Notes under the pieces: model-generated
What the model saw: only the letters and a program-made list of their open reading frames with translations
Database searches by the model: none
Told to the model about the DNA's origin: nothing
DNA from: Rhizobiaceae bacterium
GTDB lineage: Bacteria; Pseudomonadota; Alphaproteobacteria; Rhizobiales; Rhizobiaceae
Assembly: GCA_019635775.1 (NCBI GenBank)
Contig: JAHBYU010000021.1
Span: 1 to 53,486 of the forward strand
DNA: 53,486 nt
Reading direction: 5' to 3'
Translations under genes and position numbers: made by a program
Part shown: positions 27,015-36,051 of the stretch, piece by piece
Layout: every line of letters starts with the position of its first letter
How positions within the stretch are numbered: position 1 is the first letter of the stretch

Positions 27015-28199
27015 TCAGGAAACGGGTTCGAGGGCTGAGCGGTCAGCAAGCGTCATCCCGAATCCCGGCGCCTCCGAAAGCTTCAGCTTTCCGTTCTCGG
27101 GCATCTGCTCGCCGTCGAATAAATCCCCGAAAACCGGTGTTATCGAGCGCCCGTCCGGGCTGGCGGCAACATATTCGCAAAAGGCCGGTCCCGTCTGGCT
27201 TGCTATGAAATGGTAGGAATAGGGACCGCTACCGTGGGGCACGACCGGTATGTCGTAGGACGAGGCGTGCGCCGCTATCTTGAGCAACTCGGTCAGCCCG
27301 CCAACCCACATCACGTCCGGCTGGACGATGTCGATCGTGCGTTCCTCGATCAGCTTCCGGAAGCCGTAGCGGGTGTACTCATGTTCTCCTGTCGTCCATT
27401 TGATGGCCGGATGCGCCTGCTTGATCAGACGGAAGCCCTCCACGTCCTCAGGCGATAAAACTTCCTCCCACCAGAAGATGTTCAGGGGCTTGCAGGCTTC
27501 CGCGAGACGAATGGCATAGTCGACCGTCAGCGACATGTAGCAATCCACCATCAGCGGGAAGTCGGGTCCCACAGCGTCGCGATGCTGCGTCAGGAACGCA
27601 ACGTTGGCGGCTAGTCCGGCCTCGCCCTCGAACGGGCCGTGAGGAAGAGGTACCTTCGCGCCCCAGAAGCCGAGTTCCTTGATGGCCGCAGCTTCGGGAG
27701 TTGTGCAATAGAAAGTGATCTCGTCGCGCGCCATGCCGCCGATCAGGTTGTAGACCGGTTCGCCGCGTACCTTGCCGATCAGGTCCCACAATGCCAGGTC
27801 GATCGCGCTGATCGCCATGAGCGGAACACCCTTGCGGCCGTAGGGCAGCGACGCGCGATAGAGCTGATCCCACAGCATGTTTGTCTTGCGCGCGTCCTCT
27901 CCGACCAAGAAACGCGCGAAATGGTGCTTTATCATCCATGCGGCAGGTACGCCGCCAGAGCCGGTGGCCACGCCGATGACGCCGTCTTCCGTTTCGATTT
28001 CAACGACGATCGCGCCCAGCACGCCGATGCCCCAGCTGGACCGCTTGTCCCTGTAGCGGGCGTAGCCCGACATGGGATTGGAGATCAGCGTATCGACCAG
28101 CCAGTGCCTGCTTTCGCCGGGCTTGAAATAGGTCCCCGCCTTGTCGCTCGGCTTCACGTTGTAGGCGCGAACCTCCTTGATGCGGAACACTGTGTTCAT
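27015..28199 (-). CDS. rhmD: L-rhamnonate dehydratase-like enolase superfamily enzyme
   Basis: The 394-aa protein has the enolase-superfamily fold and the stretch SNPMSGYARYRDKRSSWGIG, typical of L-rhamnonate dehydratase. Metal ligands are in MVDCYMS (Asp), WWEEVLS (Glu) and TTGEHEY (Glu), and the general-base His is in PHGSGPYSYH. It dehydrates L-rhamnonate (or a related 6-deoxyaldonate) to the 2-keto-3-deoxy acid. ATG 28199 overlaps the mutarotase stop (ATGA). Last gene of a four-gene operon with lactonase, regulator and mutarotase. Confidence 0.9.
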   Translation of the reverse strand: MNTVFRIKEVRAYNVKPSDKAGTYFKPGESRHWLVDTLISNPMSGYARYRDKRSSWGIGVLGAIVVEIETEDGVIGVATGSGGVPAAWMIKHHFARFLVGEDARKTNMLWDQLYRASLPYGRKGVPLMAISAIDLALWDLIGKVRGEPVYNLIGGMARDEITFYCTTPEAAAIKELGFWGAKVPLPHGPFEGEAGLAANVAFLTQHRDAVGPDFPLMVDCYMSLTVDYAIRLAEACKPLNIFWWEEVLSPEDVEGFRLIKQAHPAIKWTTGEHEYTRYGFRKLIEERTIDIVQPDVMWVGGLTELLKIAAHASSYDIPVVPHGSGPYSYHFIASQTGPAFCEYVAASPDGRSITPVFGDLFDGEQMPENGKLKLSEAPGFGMTLADRSALEPVS

Positions 28200-28513
28200 G
28201 GGAGATAGAAGACGCGCTTGAGGGGCACCTGGACGGGTACGTTGTCCGGGTGGGTTTCGATGATGTCGCGCATGTGTTTCCACCAGCGCTTCATCACTTC
28301 CGTGTCGGGCAGGCCAGCCATCGTGTGGTCGTCGCTGCGGGTCAGGATCCCGAACAGGTGATTGGTCTCGGGATCGAGCCAGATCGTGTAGTCGGAAATG
28401 CCCGCGTCCTTCAGCGCAACGACAAGGTCGGGAAATATCTCGTCGTGCCGCTTCTCGTATTCGGCGGCCTGACCCGGAAACAGGTTCATGCGGAAGGCAA
28501 TCCGTTCTGGCAT
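28196..28513 (-). CDS. rhaM: L-rhamnose mutarotase family protein
   Basis: The 105-aa protein (MPERIAFRMNLFPGQ...) matches RhaM/RhaU. His23 (KRHDEIF) corresponds to the E. coli RhaM catalytic histidine, and WWKHMRDI near the C-terminus is also conserved. It interconverts alpha and beta anomers so that the aldose dehydrogenase or downstream enzyme has its preferred form. AGGAAACC precedes ATG 28513. It is coupled to the dehydratase by a 4-bp overlap. Confidence 0.92.
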   Translation of the reverse strand: MPERIAFRMNLFPGQAAEYEKRHDEIFPDLVVALKDAGISDYTIWLDPETNHLFGILTRSDDHTMAGLPDTEVMKRWWKHMRDIIETHPDNVPVQVPLKRVFYLP

Positions 28514-28524
28514 CTGAAGGTTTC

Positions 28525-29334
28525 CTACGTTCGCTTGTTGAACGCGATGATCGTTGTATCGCGCACATGTTCGAGATGGGCGCGATAAGCTGCCACCGCC
28601 GCTGTAGCGTCTCTGGCTAGCAGCGCCTCGGCAACAGTGACGTGCTGGGCCACGCTCTTGGCAATCACCCCCGGCAGTTCGCTGGCGGTCCGTCGCACGT
28701 CGAGGCCGAGATCGTAGAGCAGTTGAGCCAGCGCCGAAAGCAGGTCGTTTCCCGCGCCTGCGTTGATCGCCTGATGGAATTCGATGTCGAGGAGCCGGAA
28801 GGCGACCGGGTCCTGCTCGAAAGCGCGGCCGTCCACCGCGAGCTTGAAGATGCGTTGCCGCATGTCGTGCGATGCGCGTTCGGCGCAAAGCCGGACAAGC
28901 TCCAGATCGACCACGGTGCGGGTCTCGAACTGCTGGTGCACGTCGTAGTCGGCAACGGACAGCATCGTGTTGAAGGGAGCCACAAGGCGGCTGGGCGACA
29001 GGTCCGTCACCATGTAGCGTCCGCCTTGCCTGCTGGTCAGTACGCCCATCAGGGTCAGCGCCTTGAGCGCCTCGCGCAAGGGCGGCCGAGAGATTCCGAA
29101 CGCGATAGACATCTTCTGTTCGGTGGGCAGCCTGTCACCGGACTTGAGGTTGCCCGATTTGATCATCGCCAGGATTCGTCTGGACACCTGCTCGGCGATC
29201 GGCCGGCGATCCGGAACGCCCCCCGCCAGATTATCGCCATGCTTTCCGCGTTCGGCCTCGACCGCTTCGGAGAAGGCATCCCTGAAGGGCATGTCGCTCA
29301 AGGCCGTTGCCGGGGCTTCGCGTTTCATCGCCAT
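28525..29334 (-). CDS. GntR-family regulator with FCD domain
   Basis: The 269-aa protein has a GntR winged HTH (RPIAEQVSRRILAMIKSG, LPTEQKMSIAFGISRPPLREAL, VLTSRQGGRYMV) and a C-terminal all-helical FCD effector domain (EFHQAINAGAGNDLL, VAQHVTVAEALLARD) that usually binds a metal and a sugar acid. The start ATG 29334 has no strong ribosome site; ATG 29328 and 29292 are alternatives. It sits inside the sugar-acid operon, and a cluster of TTGTCA boxes lies in the divergent promoter region at 30272-30345, the natural target. Confidence 0.88.
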   Translation of the reverse strand: MAMKREAPATALSDMPFRDAFSEAVEAERGKHGDNLAGGVPDRRPIAEQVSRRILAMIKSGNLKSGDRLPTEQKMSIAFGISRPPLREALKALTLMGVLTSRQGGRYMVTDLSPSRLVAPFNTMLSVADYDVHQQFETRTVVDLELVRLCAERASHDMRQRIFKLAVDGRAFEQDPVAFRLLDIEFHQAINAGAGNDLLSALAQLLYDLGLDVRRTASELPGVIAKSVAQHVTVAEALLARDATAAVAAYRAHLEHVRDTTIIAFNKRT

Positions 29335-29340
29335 TCGCTG

Positions 29341-30219
29341 CTACAATCCGAGGCGATAGAATGTGTTGGCATTGTCGCGGTATATTTTCCGCGTTTCGCT
29401 CTCGCTGAGCCCAAGGGCCGCGAACGCATTGTCGAGCACTTGCACCCACTGCGTCATGGTGGTCGATTGCAGCAGGATCGGATAGTCGCCGGCATAGATG
29501 GTCCGCTCCGGTCCGAAAGCATCGAGCGTGGCTTCGATATAGGGGCGCAGTTCCTGTTCGGTCCAGTTCTCGCTGGCATATGGCGGCAGGTCGGAAAGCT
29601 TGACCCACATGTCAGGATGCTTCGCGAGATCCTGCATATCCTCCCGGAATTGCTCGATCCTGCCCTGCCTTATGCCGGGCTTGCCGCAGTGGTCGAGGAT
29701 CATGGGTACGCCACGGATTTCGCGGACGAACTCGCGGATGAAATCCATCTGCGTATAGTTGGGGTTTATGTCGAACGACCAGCCGTAATCCCCAAGCAGG
29801 TTGACGCCTTCGATGAAGCCCTCGCTCATCGTCAACTGGCGCGGGTTGGCGTCGAATTCCATGATGCGGCGGATACCCCGCACGCTCGGATGCTCGTCGC
29901 GCATCCTGTCCAGCACGGGACGGACCCGGCTGCCCCATTCTAGCGGCGCCATCGGTATGATGGCCCTTATCCGAGGGTCGCGCTCCTGCTCATCCTCAAC
30001 GAACTTGATCTCGTCGATATATTGCCCGCCGCCTTCCCAGAAGTCGGCATAGCATTCCAGGAAAACCATCGCCTCGACCTGCAGCAAACCGCAGTCCCGC
30101 CGGTAATCCTCGACGTGATAGGGGTGGCCGAACAGCGGATGTCCCTCAAAGGCGCTGTAGCGCAGCCGCGTCTGATCCCAGACGTGCAGATGCGTGTCGA
30201 TGACCGGAAAGCCTGGCAT
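29341..30219 (-). CDS. Amidohydrolase_2 family sugar lactonase
   Basis: This 292-aa TIM-barrel hydrolase begins PVIDTHLHVWD, with the HxH pair, and later has MILDHCGKPG and IYAGDYPIL, matching the COG3618 L-fucono/L-rhamnono-lactonase group. It would open the lactone made by the aldose dehydrogenase to the acid used by the dehydratase. ATG 30219 is the first gene of a minus-strand operon. A strong GGAGGAGGA lies about 27 bases upstream, which is further than usual, so translation initiation is atypical. Confidence 0.88.
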   Translation of the reverse strand: MPGFPVIDTHLHVWDQTRLRYSAFEGHPLFGHPYHVEDYRRDCGLLQVEAMVFLECYADFWEGGGQYIDEIKFVEDEQERDPRIRAIIPMAPLEWGSRVRPVLDRMRDEHPSVRGIRRIMEFDANPRQLTMSEGFIEGVNLLGDYGWSFDINPNYTQMDFIREFVREIRGVPMILDHCGKPGIRQGRIEQFREDMQDLAKHPDMWVKLSDLPPYASENWTEQELRPYIEATLDAFGPERTIYAGDYPILLQSTTMTQWVQVLDNAFAALGLSESETRKIYRDNANTFYRLGL

Positions 30220-30271
30220 TCTTGCTCGCTCGTGTTGCGGAATTCCTCCTCCCGAGAGGGCATCCGACCGC

Positions 30272-30345
30272 TTGTCAGCAATGTCCGCGATCGAAAATTT
30301 GTCAAACTAATTTTCCAACTTGTCAAACTAATTTCGGTCTGACAA
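30272..30345. promoter_or_regulatory. Cluster of four TTGTCA regulatory boxes
   Basis: TTGTCA occurs at 30272-30277, 30299-30304 and 30320-30325, and inverted (TGACAA) at 30340-30345. The middle two extend to identical TTGTCAAACTAATTT repeats exactly 21 bp apart, two helical turns. FCD-GntR operators often have a TTGTCnnACAA form. The region separates the lactonase operon from the aldose dehydrogenase-importer operon, so cooperative control of both by the GntR-family protein is likely. Confidence 0.72.
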
Positions 30346-30401
30346 GACAATCTCAGGGCGATCGTGGAGGAGCGCGTTTTCGCCAACAGGGGAGGAATTC
30401 G

Positions 30402-31427
30402 GTGACCTTTTCCATTTCCACTCGTCGTCCCGTTGGCAAAACCGCTCTGGAGCTGCCGGTTCTGGGACTGGGCACGGCTCACCTTGGCGAACTCTACGGC
30501 AAGGTCGAGGAGTCGGCGTCTCGTGCCACCATGGATGCGGCCTGGGCGGCTGGTGTCCGTTTCTACGATACCGCTGCATGGTACGGGCGGGGCCTTTCCG
30601 AACACCGGCTGGGCGGTTTCCTGCGTACTAAGGCGCGCAACGAGTTCCAGATCACCACCAAGGTCGGACGCACGCTCCATCGCCCCTCCGATCCGAGGAC
30701 TTTCGATCGCTCGCCGTGGACGGGCGGACTGAATTTCGAGGTCAACTTCGACTACACGTATGACGGCATCATGCGCTCCTATGAGCAGGCGCTGCAACGT
30801 CTGGCTTTGGACACGGTCGACGCGCTGGTCATCCATGACCTCGACACAGGCTTCCACGGCGACAAGCAGGCCGGGTACGAGCGGCAACTGGTTGAATCCG
30901 GTATGAAGGCGCTCGTCGAGCTCAAGAAGTCCGGCGATATCCAGGCCTATGGCATGGGCACCAACACCAATCAGGCGCTGGAGGAGGTCGCGACCCGCGT
31001 CGACCTCGATTTCTGCCTCGTCGCCATGCCGTACACGCTGATCGACCAGGAGAGCCTTACACGCGGCATGAAGGCCTGCCTCGATCGCGGAATTTCGGTG
31101 ATCATCGGTGCGCCCTTTGCTTCAGGCATTCTGGTCACGGGATCGGGCGCCGGCGCAAAATATGCTTACGGTGCCGCATCGCCTGAAGTTCAGGCCAGGG
31201 TGCAAGGCATCGAGGAAGTCTGCAAGGCGCACGATGTCTCCTTGCCGGTCGCCGCGCTGCAATTCGTGCTGGCACATCCTGCCGTTGTGTCGGTCATTCC
31301 GGGTGCTGCACGGCCGTCCGAGGTGGAGGCCAACGTAGCGGCCCTCAGCGTGACGATACCGCCTGCGTTCTGGTCCGACCTGAAGTCGCGTGGGCTTCTG
31401 CATCCAGAAGCGCCCGTACCGGCATGA
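30402..31427 (+). CDS. Aldo/keto reductase, L-fucose/D-threo-aldose 1-dehydrogenase type
   Basis: The 341-aa NAD(P)-dependent enzyme has the AKR tetrad: Asp and Tyr in FYDTAAWYG, Lys in TTKVGR and His in VIHDLD. The sequence pattern LGLGTAHLGELY and ISVIIGAPFASGIL places it near bacterial aldose dehydrogenases that oxidise the C1 of L-fucose, L-galactose or similar sugars to the lactone. Start is GTG 30402 with GGGAGGA six bases upstream; no nearby ATG gives a complete N-terminus. It overlaps the ATPase gene by 4 bp. First gene of the plus-strand operon. Confidence 0.87.
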   Translation: MTFSISTRRPVGKTALELPVLGLGTAHLGELYGKVEESASRATMDAAWAAGVRFYDTAAWYGRGLSEHRLGGFLRTKARNEFQITTKVGRTLHRPSDPRTFDRSPWTGGLNFEVNFDYTYDGIMRSYEQALQRLALDTVDALVIHDLDTGFHGDKQAGYERQLVESGMKALVELKKSGDIQAYGMGTNTNQALEEVATRVDLDFCLVAMPYTLIDQESLTRGMKACLDRGISVIIGAPFASGILVTGSGAGAKYAYGAASPEVQARVQGIEEVCKAHDVSLPVAALQFVLAHPAVVSVIPGAARPSEVEANVAALSVTIPPAFWSDLKSRGLLHPEAPVPA

Positions 31428-32938
31428 CCGAGAGCGCCCCCCTGCTTTTAGCTCGCGGCGTGACGAAGGCGTTTGCGGGCGTGACTGTATTGCGGGATGT
31501 CGATCTCGATCTGCACAAGGGCGAGATACATGCGCTCCTGGGAGAAAACGGCGCCGGAAAATCGACGTTTGCCAAGATCGTCGCCGGTGTCCACAGGCCG
31601 ACACGCGGGAAGCTAAGCCTGAACGGGCGGCAGGTGGACATCTCCAGTCCCCTCGTTGCCCAGAAGCTCGGTGTCACCCTTATCCATCAGGAGCCGATTT
31701 CTTTCCCGGATCTTTCCGTTGCGGAAAATCTGGTCCTTGGCCAGGGCGAGCAAGGTTGGTTCAGCCGTGTGCCGTGGGCAGAAATGACGCGCGAAGCGCG
31801 CCGGCAGATGGACCAGCTTGGTGTCAGTATCGACGTCACGAAGCCGATGCGAGGCCTTTCGATTGCAGACCAGCAGATGGTCGAGATAGGTCGTGCACTC
31901 GCGTCGGGCAGCCGTCTCATCATCATGGACGAACCGACAGCTCCACTGACGCCGAAGGAGGTCGATACGTTGTTCGGCATCGTTCGCCGGTTGCGAGGTG
32001 AAGGCCGCACAATCATCTTCATCTCCCACCGCCTTGAGGAGGTGAGGGCTCTGTGCGACCGCGTCACCATATTCCGCGACGGTAGCAAGGTCGCAACCGA
32101 CGCGATCGAAAATCTGGACGATGCCGAGATCATTCGCCTGATGATCGGCAGGCCGCTCAAGGAATACATGCACAAGCACAACGCCTCGATCGGCGAGGTC
32201 GCGCTGGAGGTTGAGGGACTGACGTTGCCCGGCCGTTTCCAGGATGTCAGTTTTCAGGTCCGTCGTGGCGAGATCGTTGGCCTTGGTGGACTCGTCGGAG
32301 CCGGCCGCACCGATGTCGCCTGCGCCATCTTCGGCATACAACCTGCCGAAAGCGGTTCGCTGAAGGTAAACGGAAAGACGGTCGATATCCGACAACCCGA
32401 CGACGCCATCGCGCTCGGGCTGGCTTTCGTGCCCGAGGATCGTGCAGTCTCGGGTATCTTTCGCACGCTGTCGGTGGAGCAGAACATCACGGCGGCAATA
32501 CCTGGCAGGATCGCCCCGCGCGGTTTCATCAGACGTGCCATAGAGAAATTGCTCGCCGCCGATTCCGTCCGCAAGCTTCGCATCCGCCTCGCTTCGGTCA
32601 ACCAGCCAATCGGAGAACTGTCGGGAGGCAATCAGCAAAAGGCGATTCTCGCGCGTTGGCTGCTAGCAGAGCCCGGCATCCTCATTCTGGACGAGCCGAC
32701 CCGCGGCATCGATATCGGGGTCAAGGCCGAGTTCTATGACATTATCGGAGAGCTGGCAGAGCAGGGCCGGGCAATCCTGCTCATCTCATCGGAACTTCCC
32801 GAATTGCTGGCGCTTTGCGACCGGATCCTCGTGATGGCCGAAGGACGCTTGACCGCCGAGATTCCGCGGGCCGAGGCCACTCAGGAGAAAGTGATGCAGG
32901 CTGCAGTTCCGCGCCAGCAGGCCGGTATAGCCGCATGA
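31424..32938 (+). CDS. CUT2 sugar ABC transporter, double ATP-binding subunit
   Basis: The 504-aa protein has two ABC domains. Walker A of domain 1 is at residues 40-48 (GENGAGKST); the signature is LSIADQQ and Walker B is IIMDEPTAPL. Domain 2 has GGLVGAGRTD, LSGGNQQKAILARW and LILDEPTRGIDIG, so unlike the first importer in this window its Walker B is canonical. It is coupled by ATGA overlaps to the aldose dehydrogenase before it and the permease after it. By context it powers uptake of L-rhamnose, L-fucose or a related 6-deoxyhexose. Confidence 0.92.
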   Translation: MTESAPLLLARGVTKAFAGVTVLRDVDLDLHKGEIHALLGENGAGKSTFAKIVAGVHRPTRGKLSLNGRQVDISSPLVAQKLGVTLIHQEPISFPDLSVAENLVLGQGEQGWFSRVPWAEMTREARRQMDQLGVSIDVTKPMRGLSIADQQMVEIGRALASGSRLIIMDEPTAPLTPKEVDTLFGIVRRLRGEGRTIIFISHRLEEVRALCDRVTIFRDGSKVATDAIENLDDAEIIRLMIGRPLKEYMHKHNASIGEVALEVEGLTLPGRFQDVSFQVRRGEIVGLGGLVGAGRTDVACAIFGIQPAESGSLKVNGKTVDIRQPDDAIALGLAFVPEDRAVSGIFRTLSVEQNITAAIPGRIAPRGFIRRAIEKLLAADSVRKLRIRLASVNQPIGELSGGNQQKAILARWLLAEPGILILDEPTRGIDIGVKAEFYDIIGELAEQGRAILLISSELPELLALCDRILVMAEGRLTAEIPRAEATQEKVMQAAVPRQQAGIAA

Positions 32939-33921
32939 ACATCGTCCGCGGCATCCTGATGAGGCGCGAGACGGGCATCGCCCTGATGATCCTGCTGCTC
33001 TGTCTCGCCGTGGGTCTCTACAAGCCGCAGTTCCTGACGATGAACCAGTTGCGGGTGATCATGCTGCTCGTGCCGCTGGTCATGATCGTCGCCATGGGAC
33101 AGATGCTCGTCCTGGTGGCGCGGCATGTCGATCTCTCCGTTGGCTCCATGCTGGGTCTTTCGGCGATGCTGACCGGCATGATGTTCCGCGACCTGCCGCA
33201 GATCCCATGGGGCGTCGGCTTCATTGTCGCGATCGGAACCGGTGCGCTGCTCGGCCTTGCCAATGGCGCGTTGGTCACGATCTTCAAGCTGCCCGCGATC
33301 ATCGTGACGCTCGGCACGCTCAACCTTTATCGCGGGCTGACGTTCATCGTGTCGGATGCGCGTCAGGTGGACCGGCAGTTCGTGCCTTCCGCGGTAAAGG
33401 CAATGAGCCAGACATCGCCGATCTTCGGCATACCCTGGATCATCTTCATGGCGCTTGGCGTCGTCCTCGCCACCTACTGGTTCACCCTTCATACGCGCGT
33501 CGGCCGACAGATATTCGCACTGGGATCGAACCCTTCTGCCGCGGCCTTGCGCGGCGTGAAGGTCAACCAGATCACCCTGCTTGTCTTCAGCATCTCGGGC
33601 GCGCTCTCCGGCTTGGCGGGGATCATGTATGCGAGCCGCTGGGGTTTCGTGAATCCCTCGAATACGGGTGCCGGTTTCGAATTCCAGGTGATCGCGGCCG
33701 TCGTGATTGGCGGGGTCTCGATCAACGGCGGGGTGGGCACTGTGCCGGGCGTCATGCTGGGCGTCCTGCTGCTCGGCTGCGTGGCGGCGGCGCTGCCGCT
33801 GCTCGGCATACCCGGGACCGCGCAAGGCGCCATCTACGGGGCCATCATCCTGATCGCGCTGCTGATCGACCGTTCCGTCAGGCAGCAAGGCATCGCCAGT
33901 CTCAAATGGATGCGAGCATGA
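32935..33921 (+). CDS. CUT2 sugar ABC transporter permease 1
   Basis: This 328-aa RbsC-like permease starts at ATG 32935 (MNIVRGILM), overlapping the ATPase stop. It carries VLVARHVDLSVGSMLGLSAM, the usual N-terminal family motif, and VVIGGVSINGGVGTVPGVML near the C-terminus. The rhamnose importers of rhizobia (RhaP/RhaQ) have this two-permease arrangement, which supports but does not prove the substrate. Confidence 0.9.
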   Translation: MNIVRGILMRRETGIALMILLLCLAVGLYKPQFLTMNQLRVIMLLVPLVMIVAMGQMLVLVARHVDLSVGSMLGLSAMLTGMMFRDLPQIPWGVGFIVAIGTGALLGLANGALVTIFKLPAIIVTLGTLNLYRGLTFIVSDARQVDRQFVPSAVKAMSQTSPIFGIPWIIFMALGVVLATYWFTLHTRVGRQIFALGSNPSAAALRGVKVNQITLLVFSISGALSGLAGIMYASRWGFVNPSNTGAGFEFQVIAAVVIGGVSINGGVGTVPGVMLGVLLLGCVAAALPLLGIPGTAQGAIYGAIILIALLIDRSVRQQGIASLKWMRA

Positions 33922-34922
33922 GCGCGTCGCAAACCACAAACCCGGCGGGCTCATCCATGCAGGAAGTCACGCCTGCGCGGCCGCTGTGGCACGTCATCCT
34001 CGTCCGGCCTGAAACGATGACGTTCGTGTTGCTGATTGCCGCCGTCGTCGTCGCGAGCCAGTTGTCGCCATATTTTCTCGACATCAGCTATATCCTCCGC
34101 AGCTTCACACTTTCGGCTGAGTTCGCCATTGTCGCGCTGGTTTTGACGATGGTCATCATCGCCGGAGAGATCGATCTTTCGCCTGCGGCTAACATGGCGC
34201 TGTCGGCGTGCCTGTTCGCTTGGGCTCAGGCCTCCGGGATTCCAATGCCGGTCGCCATCGGAATAGGTCTCCTGGCTGGCCTTGCCATGGGTGCGCTCAA
34301 CGCGTTCATGGTCATCGCGCTCCAACTGCCTTCCATCATTGTCACGATCGGGACGTTGACGCTTTTTCGTGGGCTCGCGCAGATTATCGCAGGCGACAAG
34401 TCTATCCGGGTGCCGGACTGGTTCATTGGTATCGACAAGATTCTGGTGTTCGGCATTCCCATGCCAGTCGTCATCTTCGTTCTCGCGGCGTTCGTGCTTG
34501 GTCTCATCCTCGCGGGCACGATATTCGGCAGGCAGATATACCAGGTCGGCACAAACGAGGTGGCGGCCCGCTATGCGGGCATACGCACCCGGCGCATAAA
34601 GCTTGTCCTTTTCCTGCTGATGGGGCTGGTCGCGGCCGTTGCCGGCATGATGACGGCTTCACGTCTCGGTTCGGTCCGATACGATCTCGGGTTGGGGGGC
34701 GAGTTGCAGATGGTGCTTATGGCGATGCTGGGCGGCACCTACATTTTTGGCGGCCGCGGAACCATTCTCGGTACCTTCCTTGCCGCATGGCTTCTCGTTG
34801 TCGTCTCCACCGGCATGACGGTCGCAAATCTCCTGCCGGCGATTCAACTCACGGTGCTTGGCGTGCTTCTTATCGTCGCCATCATCGCCACCAATTTCAT
34901 CTATTCCCGCACGCAAAGGTAG
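33918..34922 (+). CDS. CUT2 sugar ABC transporter permease 2
   Basis: The 334-aa permease starts at ATG 33918 (MSASQTTNPAG), overlapping the previous stop by 4 bp. Family motifs are VIIAGEIDLSPAANMALS and MLGGTYIFGGRGTILGT. It has a longer hydrophilic N-terminus of about 35 residues before the first membrane helix. It should form a heterodimer with permease 1. Confidence 0.9.
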   Translation: MSASQTTNPAGSSMQEVTPARPLWHVILVRPETMTFVLLIAAVVVASQLSPYFLDISYILRSFTLSAEFAIVALVLTMVIIAGEIDLSPAANMALSACLFAWAQASGIPMPVAIGIGLLAGLAMGALNAFMVIALQLPSIIVTIGTLTLFRGLAQIIAGDKSIRVPDWFIGIDKILVFGIPMPVVIFVLAAFVLGLILAGTIFGRQIYQVGTNEVAARYAGIRTRRIKLVLFLLMGLVAAVAGMMTASRLGSVRYDLGLGGELQMVLMAMLGGTYIFGGRGTILGTFLAAWLLVVVSTGMTVANLLPAIQLTVLGVLLIVAIIATNFIYSRTQR

Positions 34923-34981
34923 CGGGCAACGTCCCCGGTCCCACCGGGTCATTCAACAGGACTGAGTAAGGAGGATATGAA

Positions 34982-35974
34982 GTGCTGAAGAAATCTCTGA
35001 TAGCCCTGGCGACGGGCCTCGCCCTTTCCACCGGCGCATTCGCGCAGGACAAGATCGACATCGTCTTCATCGGCAAGAACACCGGCAACCCGTATTTCGA
35101 CTCCCTGACCAAGGGCTTTGTCGAGGCCTGCCAGAAGATTGCCTGTAACTTCGAGTTCGTCGCGCCGGCGACTGCTGAAGCCACCTCGCAGATTCCCTTC
35201 ATCGAGGCCCAGATCCAGCGTGGCGTTGACGTCATCGCCATCTCGCCGAACAGCCCGGATGCGCTGAACCAGGTGTTCGACTCCGCTCGCGAGCAGGGCA
35301 TCCTCGTTATGACCGTCAACGGCGACATCACCGGCAACGAGTCGCATCGCGATCTCACGATCCTGCCGACGGACTTCACGAAGGTTGGTGCCGACCAGGT
35401 GGAGATGGTCGGGTCGCTGATTGGCTATGAAGGCGAGATTGCCATCCTATCGGCAACAACGGAGGCTCCCGACCAAAACTTCTGGATCGAGGGCATGAAG
35501 GAAGCCCTCAAGGATCCGAAATATTCCAAGATGACTCTCGTTGCGACGGTCTATGGCGACGACCAGCCTGAGAAATCCACGACGGAGATGGAAGCGCTGC
35601 TTTCCAACTATCCCGACCTCAAGGGCGTGATCGCGCCGACCACCGTTGGCGTGGCCGCGGCCGCGCAGGTCGTGCAGTCACGCGGCATCGCCGAGCAGGT
35701 CAAGGTGACCGGCCTTGGGCTTCCGAGCGAGATGCGCGACTTCGTCAAGGACGGAACGGTCGAGGCCTTCCAGCTATGGTCGCCTTACAATGAAGGCTGG
35801 CTGGCTGCGCACTTCGCAGTTGACCTAAAGGCAGGCAAGGCGAAGAACGAGGTCGGTTCGACGTTCGAGGTTCCGAACCTTGGAACCATCACGATCAACG
35901 AGGGCAACTCGATCAACACGCAGTCCGCGCTGACCACGTTCAACGCGCAGAACATCGACGAATTCGATTTCTGA
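34982..35974 (+). CDS. CUT2 sugar ABC transporter, periplasmic binding protein
   Basis: The 330-aa exported protein has a signal peptide (about residues 1-22, ending GAFA before QDKIDIVF) and a type I sugar-binding fold (IDIVFIGKNTGNPYFDSLTKG, split at GKNTGNPYF). Start is GTG 34982 with AAGGAGG about eight bases upstream; ATG 34977 is in another frame and stops at once. It resembles rhamnose/autoinducer-2 type binding proteins. Placing it last, after the permeases, with a strong terminator, completes the operon that begins with the aldose dehydrogenase. Confidence 0.88.
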   Translation: MLKKSLIALATGLALSTGAFAQDKIDIVFIGKNTGNPYFDSLTKGFVEACQKIACNFEFVAPATAEATSQIPFIEAQIQRGVDVIAISPNSPDALNQVFDSAREQGILVMTVNGDITGNESHRDLTILPTDFTKVGADQVEMVGSLIGYEGEIAILSATTEAPDQNFWIEGMKEALKDPKYSKMTLVATVYGDDQPEKSTTEMEALLSNYPDLKGVIAPTTVGVAAAAQVVQSRGIAEQVKVTGLGLPSEMRDFVKDGTVEAFQLWSPYNEGWLAAHFAVDLKAGKAKNEVGSTFEVPNLGTITINEGNSINTQSALTTFNAQNIDEFDF

Positions 35975-35989
35975 TCTGCAATCAGCGAG

Positions 35990-36020
35990 AAGCGCCGGCT
36001 GACAGGCCGGCGCTTTTTTT
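35990..36020 (+). terminator. Rho-independent terminator of the second sugar importer operon
   Basis: AAGCGCCGGC (35990-35999) pairs perfectly with GCCGGCGCTT (36006-36015) around a TGACAG loop, followed by a run of T to 36020. It lies 15 bp after the binding-protein stop. Confidence 0.93.
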
Positions 36021-36051
36021 GTGGACTGCTATTATGGCGGGCTGCCCTGCC

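Noticed and set aside
33207-33917. Long N-terminal extension of the second permease of the rhamnose-type importer
   Set aside because: It overlaps permease 1 out of frame; ATG 33918 with the 4-bp overlap gives the normal protein.
34934-34948. CCCGGT/ACCGGG hairpin before the second binding-protein gene
   Set aside because: Six base pairs with a 3-nt loop; too weak to list as a regulatory element.
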